A stretch of 64,000 nucleotides of DNA, taken from the NCBI GenBank assembly GCA_034687125.1, contig JAQGBZ010000003.1, positions 614,074 to 678,073 of the forward strand. Reading direction: 5' to 3'. Both the position numbers and the translations under genes were made by a program. The notes below the pieces were generated by a model. That model made no database searches and was not told where the DNA came from. It saw only the letters and a list, made by a program, of their open reading frames with translations. The DNA comes from Neelides folsomi. Lineage: Eukaryota; Arthropoda; Collembola; Neelipleona; Neelidae. Every line of letters starts with the position of its first letter. Position 1 is the stretch's first letter. Of this stretch, positions 1 through 12,808 are shown piece by piece.

Positions 1-285
1 TTTCCCACTTCCCTTTGAACCAAGAATGGCCATCATTTCTCCCGAATGGACCTCGAATGAAACATCTCGGAGGATCAGACCGCTCCTCGTTGTTCCAGTC
101 AATTGTTTCACCCATGTTGGTGGCTCAACCTTAAGAAAACCCAAATTAAATTAACTTACAAATAACTAACTTAACTTAACTTGTAATTGTAAAATTAAAA
201 TAAACGTTATTTCTCTTACATGTCCAGTATAGTACAAGTTGAGAACTTCTAATATGTAATCACTGGGACCAAGAATCGCCGACAT
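1..285 (-). CDS. ABCG5-like half-transporter, 5' part (cut by window edge)
   Basis: N-terminal end of an ABCG-family half-transporter, predicted to pair with another ABCG subunit to export sterols or other lipids across a membrane. Exon 1 (285-220, 22 codons) starts at an ATG and begins MSAILGPSDYILEV. Exon 2 starts at 129 after a CTTAAG acceptor and runs out of the window at base 1. The junction is in phase. Exon 2 carries the strand before the P-loop (SGEMMAILGSKGSGK), a canonical Walker A with its Lys at the very edge, so this subunit can bind ATP in the usual way. It is transcribed away from the complete ABCG gene at 1,002-9,980, the arrangement known for ABCG5/ABCG8. Assignment to the ABCG5 side rests on this context and the normal P-loop; the remainder lies outside the window. 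Confidence 0.82.
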
Positions 286-1001
286 GATTTGATTGTTTCA
301 CACGAGCATAGATATTGACTTCACTAAATATAATCTAAATTTAAAAAGATTTATATATTTCAATTTTTCAATGGTCCAAGCTCCAACAGCGTCTTTAGTC
401 AGTTATTGCGAATTATTGGAAACCCATTTAATGAAATGTATTGGCAATGGATGGGAAACTGTTGTGAGGAGAAAGGCTTTTGAAAGAGTGAGGTTGAGCG
501 GAGATAAAATAGGAATATTAATTTAACGGGAGGTAGTTGATAATAGAATGAAGAGAAGGCCAATGGCCCCGCATTCCACCCTGCAACACACCTTGAGGGC
601 GTCCTGACAGGTGGATTCAACCCACCCTCAGGTCTCGCACCACGGAACACACTCCCCGAAATTCCTACCCCCTTCACACCCCAACTACATCCTCTGCTCC
701 TCCGCCAACAACCATTCACTCACCATCACCCTCAAAAAGAGGATTTTAAAATTTAAATTAAAGTCCTCAAATCAATATAAGTACTCAGGACTCAAGTCCT
801 CAATTTACAATCAACAATTTCGTTTAGAACGCTTGACTTTTCTCAGTAGAGTGAGTGTTGAGACAGAAAGTGAAAGAGAAGGAAACGCCGTGAAGGAGAC
901 GCAGGAAGTGGAAAAGTTCGTCAAGTGATGATGATAATTACCAAGTTATTTAATTTATTAAATAATTAACCTCTGAGCTCTCTTCTGTGTGGTTTGGTCA
1001 A
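286..1001. promoter_or_regulatory. Shared spacer between divergent ABCG genes (putative bidirectional promoter)
   Basis: 716 bases separate the two divergent ABCG start codons. The middle part (about 540-720 and 840-930) is noticeably richer in G+C than the surrounding DNA. Open frames there (for example 399-719 minus and 611-928 plus) show no family resemblance and look like by-products of composition. Co-regulation from one promoter is inferred from the geometry; no specific factor site was identified. Confidence 0.5.
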
Positions 1002-4000
1002 ATGGAAGAGATGTGGGAAATACCGGAACGAAGGTGAGAATGTTCAAACATTGTTCTTTGAAAGATTTATATACAATATAAAGTGAATGTATTAAGTAGG
1101 AGATCTTGGAGCATATATTGTGAGATTGTTTAATTCTCCATCATGCTCCTAGATCTTGATTCATCATTTATAAGATAGATTGGAGATCATCAGGAGCGTG
1201 AAAAGACACACGTGTTAGGAATGTTCTTATTATGTAGATTAGATCAAGTTTATTGATTACGTGTCTTTGGAAGATTTTAGAAAACTATTTACAGTTTGCA
1301 CGATTACAATTTGCAATAAATTAAATACAAGACCAAAGGGCTATTTAAATGATTTGAAACTATCAGCTAAACTATTAGTAATAGTTAAGCTATTACAGTA
1401 TTTAATTATGTTATACTTAATTATAAATGTCTTATGCATGTACCATATAAAGTATAAGAAGTATACGAATCAAATTCGCAGAAACGTCGTTGATTGGATT
1501 GTAAAATTGACAATGACATTATTAGGTACACGGTTCCAACGAATCATTCCCCCTCACCTTTACGACGTGGGGGCGGTGTGGGGAATGCCGCTGAGGATCT
1601 TCATGCCTGGTCGATCTACAGACAAAACCTCAACTCCGATTTCACTGACTCGGCATTAGGGAGTGAAGAAAGGTCGCCGCTCCCCTACGGGAACTTTCAA
1701 TTGAGAGACGCGACCGTTCAGTCGATCCTCCGTCACCCCCGTCTTGCTCCACGGTCCGAACTCGGGTCAAATATGTATGCCTATCTGAAGTTCGGTCTCC
1801 CGCGGGTGTTCCCGCCATCGGCCAACAATGGCCATTCCTCGGCTATCCCAATGAGGAAGGAAAATTCGAGTGGTTATGACTCGGCTGAGGATCGGCATGG
1901 AAGCCCAATGAACCCAGCAGGTCGAAGGTCAGCCCCACCGCATACCCTTCCAATAAGACCGGCGAGGTCAGAGACGGACTTGAGAGATGGGTTAGTGCGG
2001 GACAGATTTGGGCCACCGAATGCGAACAATAGGGAAAGGAGATTAAGAGCAACTTCGGAAACAAATCTTATGGCCAGAAATTCTCATCCTTCACTCAGCA
2101 AAGCTGGTTCACAGGTCAGATATTTTTTTAAACTAATAATTAATTAATATTGTAAATGAAATATTATTAGATGTTCATTTCAGCCTTTTTTCATTTTCAT
2201 AAATAATATTATTATTTGATAAACGTGGATTTCCTCTAAATCGCCGTTTTCTGTCAAATGATTCAATTTCTTCTCCTTCTCACGCACCTTCGTTCATTTA
2301 AAAGCCCATTACTCTTCCCATCCGCCTCATTATTCTTAAAGTTTGACTTAATTTAAGGAAAGTAAAGGAGAATAATTTTATGATGACTCGTGGTATTCAA
2401 ATATGTTGGAAAAGTATATCAAAGAGCTAAAGGTTAAAGAATCTTCAAACCACTCGACACGTTCTCTATTCAAATGAATTTGAAAGCTTTATTCTCCCAT
2501 ATTAATAAATTAAAAGAACGTGGAAGACCTAACGGATCCTTCTCCTTTGTTTTCCAATGACTCATATGCGGAGTTTCAAGAATTATTCGATTATTCACAG
2601 TAGCCAAATTAATTATTCAATCTCACGAGGAGATTACTTTCCTCTATTATACATCCGATCTATTGATAGCCATGATTTGCGTACGAATTGCATGAATTAA
2701 TGTGAAGATCTTCCGTGGTCGTGTAGAGAGGTTTATGAGGATTTGGAATCAATTGATTGAGAGCATTGGGAAGTAGTTCACCATAAGAGATCTCAATGAT
2801 ATTTAAAATGTGAATCATGCAGGTGTCCCTTGTGTCGAGAGGAGGAGCGAAGGGATTTTATAGTGGACACACCGAAGACACAATTTTCAAACATCCTCAT
2901 TTACAGGTAAATTCCATTTTATTAATTTGAATTAAATTAAATATTAAAATAATGGTTTTTAGATTCTCATAGATTTGAACTACGATTTTTATCATACTTA
3001 TCTGTATTAAATTCTTTATATTAAATTCGTCGTTCGTTTAATTTTTGGGAGTGATGATTTGGAGTGATAATCCGGATTTGGTGATATGATTTTGTCATTT
3101 TAATTGTTTTAATTAACTAAATAGGTTCGAGGTTTATGCTACGAAATTGGCGGGAAAGTAACGGCGCTTGGAAAGGGCCGAATAATCGATGGACTTACCT
3201 TCGATCTACGTGGAGGAGAAATCATGGCACTTATTGCAACAACCCGTAAGATTTAATTTACCATTTAACCAGATTTCACTCACTGTGTAATTAATCGAGT
3301 GCATTTATGTAAATTAAAAAAAAGTTAAATGCAAATAGTCCCACACGTTGATCATAAAAACGATGAATTATAAAAAGAGAGGAAAAACGTGTGATGTTGG
3401 TCAATTTTCATCTCATTTGTTAAGAAAAGAATTTCCGCCCGTTAGGAAACCACAAAACTTGGTCTTTACAAAAAACTTTTTTCCATCCGTTTTTTATGAA
3501 AATAACAATAAAGTTCCACAATGTGCGTCTGTGCATGCTTTTGAAATGTGTTGATTAGTTTTCGGTTGATAAGTGGTAGGGTTCGACTAGGAGAAAATTG
3601 GCTCAGAGTTCGACATTGAGAAGATCTCTTTCGATTGTTGAGGTTTGGAATTGAATGGCCGATTGAATCCTTCATGAATCTCTCCATATAATTATTATTA
3701 TTGCATCCACATCATTTCCTCATTACTTGAAGAGAGAGATATTGAATGGAAGTCTATTCATACATCTAACTGTATTTCTACCCTTGAGAAGATGAAAGAA
3801 GTATTTGTGTGTCTCTCTCACCCTCAATGAGCTAATCGCTCCAAGAACAATTTATTTGCATGGCTCTCACGGGGAGACGGCCGGAAAGACCAATTCGTCA
3901 CAACCAAACAGTATGATTTCTGTCGTTAATCATATTCACTACACTTGACATTCTTACATTTATTTAATTAAAATTCAGCTTATGATCAAACGTGTGAGTG

Positions 4001-7000
4001 TCGATAAAATGCATGTCAGGTTTGAACTCTGTTACAAAAATAATTGTAAATGCCAGTGACCTTTATCGTAATGGATTAAACATAACGAGCAATGTGCGGA
4101 ATGTAAAAGTACAAAGACCGTAATCATTTTATCCTATTAAGACATTCGTATCGAATTAGAGTGTCAACAATGACTGGAACTATTGTTCAATAAAACACTC
4201 ATTAACTCTTTTATTCAAAGTTTATAGAACGGAGCATAACCGCCATTTTCTGTCACAACTCGACTTGGTTGACAATCGTTTAAACATATAACTCGTTACT
4301 TAAGGACTTTTACTTAAAATATATCCTTCGCATCTCATTCATTTCAAACTTATAAATAAAGTATATCCAATACTCAATGGTAATGATATTATGCTTATAT
4401 ACAGATACCAATATAAAGATATACTGATTTATACTGTATTTTGCATACCTATGCATACACACACCTACATTCAGTATACTGTAGTCATATCCATATTCAT
4501 TTTATAGAAACGAATATTTCAAGCATCATTTAAAAGCCTTATAATATGGAAATTGTGCTTAGTGTTTACTAAATCATCCCTCTGATAATTCTGCAACGAA
4601 TGCTCAACATTGGAGTGAATTAGGACGGGAAATGAGGATTTATAAAGGGAAATACACATAAGACTTTATTTTTCTTTCATTTCACGGACCCTTGCACACT
4701 TTGTCTTTTCGAGTGAAAAAAGGATAGAAGAATCTCTGAGTTTTCTTGCAAACGAAAATGAAACATTTGCTAAAAGTGAATTTGTCGTCTCTAAATGAAA
4801 AAATACCTGTAATTTTCTTTTTTCCCTTTATAATTTCCCTTCCCCCCATATAGGTATCAAATGAGAATTAGATTTTATAGTGAGCATATATTTCTAATGT
4901 ATCCTCTTCTTGCATTACAAGTTGTGACATGAGCTTTTATATAAAATGGAAAAAAGAAGATATGATCAGCATCTTTGTACATTAGTTGATTCTTGTGAGA
5001 GAAAGATAGGATTTTAATATCAAAGGGGGAATGTCCTTCTGCGCGCCTTCATACTAACAGATTTGCGTAAGGACGTCCGACGGCGAAATTCTCCTTGATG
5101 AGCTGATGAGATTTGGGGATTGCAGGGAAAATGCTCATCTCCTCTAATTACTCCTTCCCTCATCATACAATTTAGCTGAAGGGAAAGTTCTTCTTTTCAC
5201 TCCTTCTCTTTACGATGGTCATTTTCAAAAAGTGCACACAATGAACCAAGCTGACTGAGCCGGATGTTCATTTTGCGACGGTCGACTCAACTCAATTATC
5301 ATTTATGAAGACTTTACATCATGTAGGCTCATATTATAAAAAAACCAATTGTATTGTATTGTCAGTATTATGCGGTATATTGGTAGGCACACAATACATA
5401 CACATATCTGGACACTACAAGCACAATAGGTATATGTATGTGTTAAAATGTAGAATCCGTGTAATATTACATTTGCGAAATAGATGATTGGATTTTAAGT
5501 ATTTAATTCCATGCACCATTTTATTCTAACGACTACTTACTTTACTTTAAACTACTCAAATTTCTAAATTGTAATTTACAATCATTTACGGCCATTTCAA
5601 ACTCATTTAGCTTACTTGTAAATAGCAATTTGGTGACTTTCTTGTTGCAATACAAAATGTGAAAGAGGAAGATTTAAATTCTAGCCAAATACGTAAAAAT
5701 ATTTTGTTAATTTTTGTATGATTTTTGCAGGGAGTGAAGGGACGGCAGTGTTGGACGTTCTTTCAGGGCGACGACACGAGCGAGGTCGAATCGGCGGCGA
5801 GCTTTTACTCAATGGGAACAACGTGACGGCGAGTCGACTGGGCGGGCGGGTCGCGTATGTTCGACGTGACTCTCGTCTCCACCCAGACATGACAGTTGCT
5901 CAAACGATGCGGTTTCACGCCATGTTGCGGACTCCCATCATTTCACATTCATCCCTCTCAAAATCCGCCACTGTGAGAAACCATAATTATTTCTCGTGCC
6001 TTTTCAACCCCTTTGTTCCGATGATAATAAATGGGAAATGACACTTGTGCAGATGGAGAGTTTATTAGAAGATCTTGGTCTTGGGAGCGTCCGTGAGAGC
6101 TTGGTAGAGACGCTGACAACTGCAGAGCGCCAGCGGCTCTCCGTAGCTTGCCAACTTCTCCTCAATACGGAAATCCTCCTTTTAGATGATCCCACAAGAG
6201 GAATGGACATTTTCGACACGTTTTTCCTTGTATGCCAAATTAATATTTTTTATATAATTATTTAATTCATACCATTCATTTAAATATTTAGTAGCTTAAA
6301 TATCTCTTTGATATCTGATAAGAATGAGTTATTCTCATATTCGTATTTTAATTTAACTTTAAGTGCGAATACAAAATTGGTTCTAAATAAGAAATAATCA
6401 AATGAGTTTTCTTCAAGACATTCTATGTAACTACTTACTAGACAGTTTAGAAATTCCTGGCACACTTCGCAAAAACTTTTAAAATACAAGCAGCATTTAT
6501 AATATTATACTAAAAAATATTAACCGGAATTAAGTTAAATATTATAGAGATAACATATACACATAAATTAAAGGTAAAATAAGTATCACATATATAGCAC
6601 AGATATGATTTATATTTTTACTAGTTTTCTTTATCACTTTCTTGGTTTGAATTTTGATATTGGAGAAATTCTTCTTCACTTTCCTCACCGTACTCCAATT
6701 CAAATTCATCTTCGCTCTTGTCACTTCCAACATTAATAATTATTGGACTTATCCGATTAATTGAAGAGAGAATGTCCAAATCAATCAAGTTGTCCCGATC
6801 CCACATAACGTCTTCGTATTTAATTGAAAGCTTAAGACACTGTCTCCAAAGTTCAGGTGTAATTGTTCCAATGGCTTCAACAAAGCCATAAAATGCGAAT
6901 GTCTTTTCTCGATTGTTCGATTACTTCGTCAACAAGATATTTAGGTTGGACCGGCTTTTCCTTTGACATTTGAATTAATGAGACTTTGAGGAATTCATCA

Positions 7001-9980
7001 AATGAGGAAGCGTTCTGAGGAAGAGTGATTCCGTGAACCAAATTCCATTGAATAATTTGACCCTTTTTCCATCCCATATTCGGCATTAGTGTCCCTGATA
7101 CCTTAGAATTATATTATCAATATTATTATAATTACAATACAATAATTTTAATAATAATTACAATAATTTATATAATAGGAATGATATAAAAATTATATTG
7201 AACATACTCTTTTTTATGGTATCCCTTTTCATTCCCAATGTGATTAATAATCACTCTTCCAGCACAAGATTTAATCAGAAAGCCACCTATAAAACATTTT
7301 AACATTAAAGTATTAAGTATACAAAAATGGTATATTACAACCGTTCATTTTATTTTATTAAAGTATTTACTAATATATATATATAATTAAAGCTATAATT
7401 TAAATATTTCTTTTAATTGTTTTTTAAACAAAATATTATAAATATACCGGCATATCCATGCATATCTTGAAGAACTTGCCCAGACCAAGCGCCTTCCAAT
7501 TCCTTTCTTTCTGTTGTACTGACCAACATTTGTACATTACTCTATTTGAATTGAAACAGTTATTGAAGCTGTTAGAGAATAATAAAACTGAATTTCATTT
7601 TACAGCATATAATAACAATATGGTTTTTGTGTTCTAAATAACACAAAAGTAAATAGCCCAAAGGGTCCTTATTACACTAAATATATAAATTATGAAGAGA
7701 CAACACCTGGTTCTCTATAAGGCCAAAAACATAAATGAAATGCTAAAGGGAGTAGTTAAAGAAAATAAAGCCATATTGTGGAATTCCGTTGAATTGGCGC
7801 TCTGGAGGGTTGGAATAAGAAATAAGAAAATAGACATCTCCTTCCTTCACAGAATCACAGAGCTGTAAAAAAAGAGCAAAGAACATAAAAGGCGAACCTC
7901 ATTTGTTCAAGTAGCAATCCCATTGAGAAGTGTCGAGACGAACACTCTTTATATATACCAACCTGTAGATAGATGAAGAATCATCTTGTTATAAGAGGAG
8001 AAAAAACTATTTGGATTCCCCATTCATTTTACACTTTAAGACTACACAGGGATAATAATAATATGATTGCATTATGCATACATGGGATGTTTAAACGTCC
8101 CGTTTGGCAAATCTGTTATTCGCAAACAACTTCCTTATTTGTTTTTAATAAATTGCAATTAATAACTCGGTTGAAGAAACAACATAAAACGAATAAATAC
8201 TACGCATTATGCTAATTTATATTTTTATGCAAAAATGTTCGTGTTTTTTAATTAATTTTTTAATTAATAGTACACAAAAGGGATTCTATTTATGCAGATA
8301 TTTAATAATATTATATCCTATATGTTAGATGATATAAAATTTAACGATATTAGATAAAATCTTAACCATTTATTAAAATAGTGATTAATTGATTAATGTC
8401 AAATATTTAGGTTGAATATGTTCGAGAATGGGGTCGAAGAGGTCGAATTGTCATCATGACCATTCAACCCCCCACATTTGAGATCTTCTCAATGTTCAAT
8501 AAAGTTGGACTCCTTTCGACTGGACGCCTCATGTTTTACGGCGACCGAAAAGAAATGCTCCCCTATTTCGCTTTTATCGAATATCCGTGCCCAGGGTTTA
8601 AAAACCCCTCGGATTATTACCTTGACCTTGTGACACTGGACGACCTTTCGGGAGAAGCCTTGTTAGAATCAAGTCAGCGAATAGAAACCCTGGCCGACTC
8701 ATACAGGAGGAAAATGGAGCCGTTGAGCGAACCCGGCCCACCTGCCCCGCTCCCGCCTCGACCACCCCCAGCTGGGTTTTTTAAACAAATAGGAGCCATT
8801 TGGATGTACACACTCGTTTTCACTTTCCCATGGAACGTCGTCCGATGGCTTAGCCTCATGATCTTCTCAGCCTCGATTTCCATTCTCATTGGAGCCATTT
8901 TTTGGGACGTAAGGGGGAAATCTGACCAAGATCAAAACTCTGCTTCGGATCGGCTTGGACAACATTGGGCAATGTTGGCCATTGCACCGTGGCCTATTTT
9001 ATTAACATTGGTTTCAAGGGACATTCGAGGACTGCCGTACATTACAAGAGACTCTGAAGAAGGCCTTTACTCCAAAGGGCTTTATTTTATTGCTAAGGTT
9101 GGTCCTATTTAAACTTTTACACGCATACTTTTATGAATATAGCCACACGTTTTAAATTTATAATTTTATAACCCCATTTAAAATTCCTCATAAATTCCTC
9201 ATAAACATAAATTTTTTGTTTTAAATATTTACAGCTAATTGTTGAGATTCCGTTCATCACGAGCATATTTTTGGCTTACATCATCCCAGCTTATGTGATG
9301 GCCGGAATTGGGACAGATGAGAGAGAAATGACCAACTTTTATCTTTTCATTGGTAAAAATAAGATGGAAATCTCCGTGAGAAAATTTAAATTGGTACTTT
9401 AAATTGGTGGTTTGTTTCTAATAGGGTACATGGTGTTGCATTTGTACGGTCTTCGAAGTCTCCTTCTCTCTCTCATCCTCATCTTCCGGGATGTTGTGAT
9501 CGGAGGGACTGTGAGCGGAATAATTTTCTTTTGCCTCTCACTCTCTGCTGGATACTCGCTCCACAAAAATGACCTAGGAGAATGGGTGTATTGGGTGAGA
9601 GCAATTGCTCCCTCAGCTTGGCTCTTACAACCAATTGCCAAACATGAATTCGCCCTCGCATCGAGATTCGACTGTCCCAAAAACCCCGTTATTAACACCG
9701 ACCTCATCATGGTAAGCCATGACCTGGATTGACAATTTATTGAATGTGGGAATGAGGGAACTTAAACGATTTACTTTCAATTGTTTTCCAGGTCAAAGCG
9801 GACTGCGGGGTTGGAGATGGAAAAACGGCGTTGGAATGGTGGGGGTTAAGCGAATCTTGGCCAAGTTGGATTCCCGTCCTTGCGTCTTTCGCCTTCGTTT
9901 TCGTCTTTCTCATTGTTGGGATGACGGGATTCATTTTGCGACGTCATGCGCCTCCAATCCCCCCTCCAGACAAACCCTAG
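1002..9980 (+). CDS. ABCG8-like half-transporter with degenerate ATP site
   Basis: Complete ABCG half-transporter, 841 aa in ten exons that all join in phase: 1002-1033, 1526-2114, 2823-2906, 3125-3245, 5731-5972, 6053-6229, 8411-9097, 9235-9352, 9425-9711, 9792-9980. Order: long hydrophilic N-terminus (about 1-230, Ser/Pro/Arg-rich), nucleotide-binding domain (about 236-500), then a six-helix membrane domain from about 530. Motifs are degenerate. The Walker A region reads ALIATTRSEGTAV (no GxGK[ST]). The signature is LTTAERQR instead of LSGGE. Walker B is ILLLDDPT (Asp for the catalytic Glu, residue 402). The H-loop is MTIQPPT (Gln for His). Vertebrate ABCG5/ABCG8 has one inactive site, so some degeneracy is expected of an ABCG8-type subunit, but here every motif is altered. 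The frame is open and splice sites are good, so it is a functional gene, not a pseudogene. AATAAA lies at 10,093. The 2.5-kb intron 3246-5730 holds nothing recognisable. Confidence 0.88.
6621..7529 (-). pseudogene. Unrecognised small gene nested in an ABCG8-like intron, frame broken
   Basis: Coding-like sequence opposite to the host gene, inside its 2.2-kb intron (6230-8410). Possible exons: 7529-7448 (starts MLVSTTERKELEGAW), 7286-7204 (GFLIKSCAGRVIINH), and 7101 down to 6621. The first junction (GCC G|GT GGC) is clean and in phase; the second needs a weak GTTC donor. In the last block the reading shifts near 6,900: the frame giving WKKGQIIQWNLV and PKYLVDEVIE hits a stop, while the frame one base over continues NNREKTFAFYGFVEAIG and ends in an acidic tail rich in Asp/Glu. 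I do not recognise the family. Either this is a recently broken gene, or the sequence carries a one-base error, or an unseen intron restores the frame. Confidence 0.4.
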
Positions 9981-10224
9981 CAATGCAATACAAGTCAACC
10001 TCAAAGCCATATTTTTCATACCTAAATACAATCTGTATACATTATAAAAGAGAATCATTTTAAATAATAATACAATTTTGTCAATTTTGTTAAATAAACC
10101 TTTCACTGTATTTATTCATGTGTTCAATTATTCCATTTTACAATTTTGTAAATGACAATTGCATTCATCATTATCATCATTATTAGATTATAAAAATTCA
10201 GAGTTTGATACTCTTTGAATATTC

Positions 10225-11989
10225 TCAACTTGTGATTCCTGATTTAAGAAGCCTCTGAAATTCTTCTTTTGAGTAACCAAGTTCGTTTAGAATTTCAAAT
10301 GAATTTTGACCAGGGTCAGGCCCCGGGCCGCTTCTAATGTTTGCAGGAGTTCTCGACAACTTGGGTGATGGTGCAGGATCAATATTTTCATCTTTATCAG
10401 TTATGAACGAATTTCTAATTGAACTTTGAGGTGATTTAGGAACCAAATTCCAATCCTCTACTGGATTGACACAAGCATCAATACTGTCAAATATATCCGT
10501 CCATTCGGCTTGAGTTTTTTCTCTAAACTTTGCAGCAACTTTGGCTTTTTTCGATTCCCAGTTTTTTGACTGGATTTGGAATTCTGGATCTGAAGAAAAT
10601 TCAAGTCCTTTTAAAAATTCTGAATAAAATTGTTGTTCGAGTGCTCCGACGGCCGTCCAATCTCATACGTGTCGTAAAAATAAGCACCAGAATCAAATCT
10701 AAAAGTGATACAACGTTACTTCGACATATGTATGTACATAACCAACAGCTAATAAACGTGTTAGTCCTGTTATAATATGTTATGTATGTTAAAAATATTG
10801 AATGGTAAAATTATTACAAATTTTATCCTCGGAGATTTCCCCATGAAATGTATCTTTGAGTTGCGAATAAAAACGAAGAAACATAAGCCGCTCCATCAGA
10901 AAAACTCAGGTCAATCACTTGACCCTTCCCCGACGTAAAACGCTCGTTGTTAGCAGCGAGAATTGCATAAGCGCCTAAAAGGCTACCACCAGCAAAACAC
11001 GCTAATATATTTCCAGGAAGTGTGGGCTTTTGATCACTTCGACCCAACAAGGATAAAACTCCTTAAAAATTAAAACAATATAGTCATTATTTAATCTTAC
11101 AGGTATTATGCCAATATTTTATTGGTAGATTCAGACATTTGTACCGGAAGCAGCGACAAAATTGATATCATGACCGGCCTTCCGTGCTTGAGGACCAGTT
11201 TGTCCGTAACCAGTAAGTCGTGCGTAGATGAGCCTTGGATTTTCTGTACAAAGGTCAGTTGGACCAAGTTTCAATTTTTCCATCACGCCTTGACAAGTTC
11301 ACGCAGTGGCCACAAAGATAGTTTTTATATATTTATTATTTCAATGACTTTTTCAAAATTTCTATCTTATAATTAACATTTATTGTGTTTACTTGATGAG
11401 AATAAGTAAAGATATGCTGGTAATTATTACTCTATTTGCTGATTCAATTAATTTAACAAACCAGGTCTGAATGGTTCAATGAAAGCATCAGCAGTCGAAA
11501 TGAGCTTTTTGAAAATCTCTTTTCCTTCTGTTGGTTTAATGTCCAAAGTAAGCGATTTCTTTCCTCTTCCCAATGAATCTGGAGATGGATATCCTATACC
11601 GGCGGCATTCATCGGACCTCTCTTAGGCTTATAAATTAAAATTTAAAATAGTAAAAACATTTTGAAATATATTTTCCAATTCATCATACCTATAGACATA
11701 TCCAATACATTAATATACTTTTTAGTGATTTGATTATATTCAATTACATTGTCCATTCTTATTACAGATGCTCCAAAATCGGCCAAGAGCATTCCTAAAT
11801 TATAGTTCAAACTAAATAAATTATAAAAACTAAAGATCATGCAGGCAAATATAATTATTTAACGATAAGTAATGTGTTGATGTGTCGATTGTATGTAGGT
11901 TAGTAAAGCAAAACTAAACAACGCAAACCGCAAAACGAAGCAGGGCCAGCTCCTGCCATTTCAACAACCCGAAATCCTTTTAACGCCAT
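10225..11989 (-). pseudogene. Alpha-methylacyl-CoA racemase, decayed tandem copy
   Basis: Six exons match the downstream-oriented neighbour exon for exon: 11989-11929, 11794-11748, 11627-11462, 11288-11145, 11061-10818, 10698-10225. The family is AMACR (class III CoA-transferase fold), which interconverts 2-methylacyl-CoA epimers in peroxisomes and mitochondria. Lesions: the aspartate that follows LIA in the neighbour's ADFAGGG is Cys here (ILACFAGGS, near 11,000); the CAA codon of RGQN is TAA (about 10,826); and 13 bases are missing near 10,660 (after the codons for FYDTYE), shifting the frame until the last exon resumes. The last 75 codons stay open and well conserved, so decay is recent. 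It also lacks the SKL tail of its partner. The histidine of AGHDIN is still present. Expression as RNA is possible; a functional racemase is not. Confidence 0.85.
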
Positions 11990-12808
11990 TTCAACTAAAG
12001 GATCCAAATAGAACTTACTTTTCTGAAAAGGCCAATAAAATGAAATAATTGTATTTATGCAGGTACTTACATTTATGAAGGTATCATTTATATTCTTGAT
12101 AGCCTTGATTGAGATAAAGGATTAGGACTGCTTTTATATTGATCTTCAATCAAGGACATCATAAAATAAACAACTTACACATGGGCTTATATAGAATATG
12201 TTATATAATCTTACTATATAATATTATGTAAAGCAGTTTTTATACAAAATCGGCATTGAATTTTGGCACACAATTAAAAATATTATACATTAATTTATGT
12301 AGTTTCAGAAAATACTCATGTTTATTTTATTAAAATTTTAACAGTCACATATCTTAATGATTTTGTATGTGCATGTGTAAACTAGTTTAATAATATACAA
12401 TATATTTTAAGAGTCATCATTATTTGATGGTCGGAGATTTTATTTTAATTTTTCTTATTTCAATTATTTTGGTTTTTACGTGATAATTTTATGTTAAATG
12501 CATTTGAATTTGAATTTGGCATTAAAAGTTTAAAACTATGAAAGTAAATAATTATATCATGATTCTATTTATAAATATTTAATAATAAATATAAAAATAG
12601 CTTTATTATTTCACGAAATAATCCCAATTAATAATAGGTACATGTTTACATAATATGTCATGTTATAAACTAAAGTACAAATACTACATACCTACTTATT
12701 ATTATGTTATCAATTTTAATAAAATTGCATAATTAAAATAATCGAGTCATAAAAGGAAGGAACTCAAGATATGACTCTAACCACAAATATTATGACAATT
12801 AAAATATT
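11990..12808. other. AT-rich spacer between the AMACR copies
   Basis: About 0.8 kb of strongly AT-rich DNA with many short A/T runs. No open frame with family resemblance and no repeat linking the two copies was seen. Confidence 0.5.

Noticed and set aside
611-928. 105-codon plus frame between the ABCG genes
   Set aside because: No resemblance, no splice partner, and it sits in the shared promoter spacer.
3560-3600. tRNA-like GGTTCGA box
   Set aside because: Only the B-box-like string is present; no A box or cloverleaf arms fit around it.
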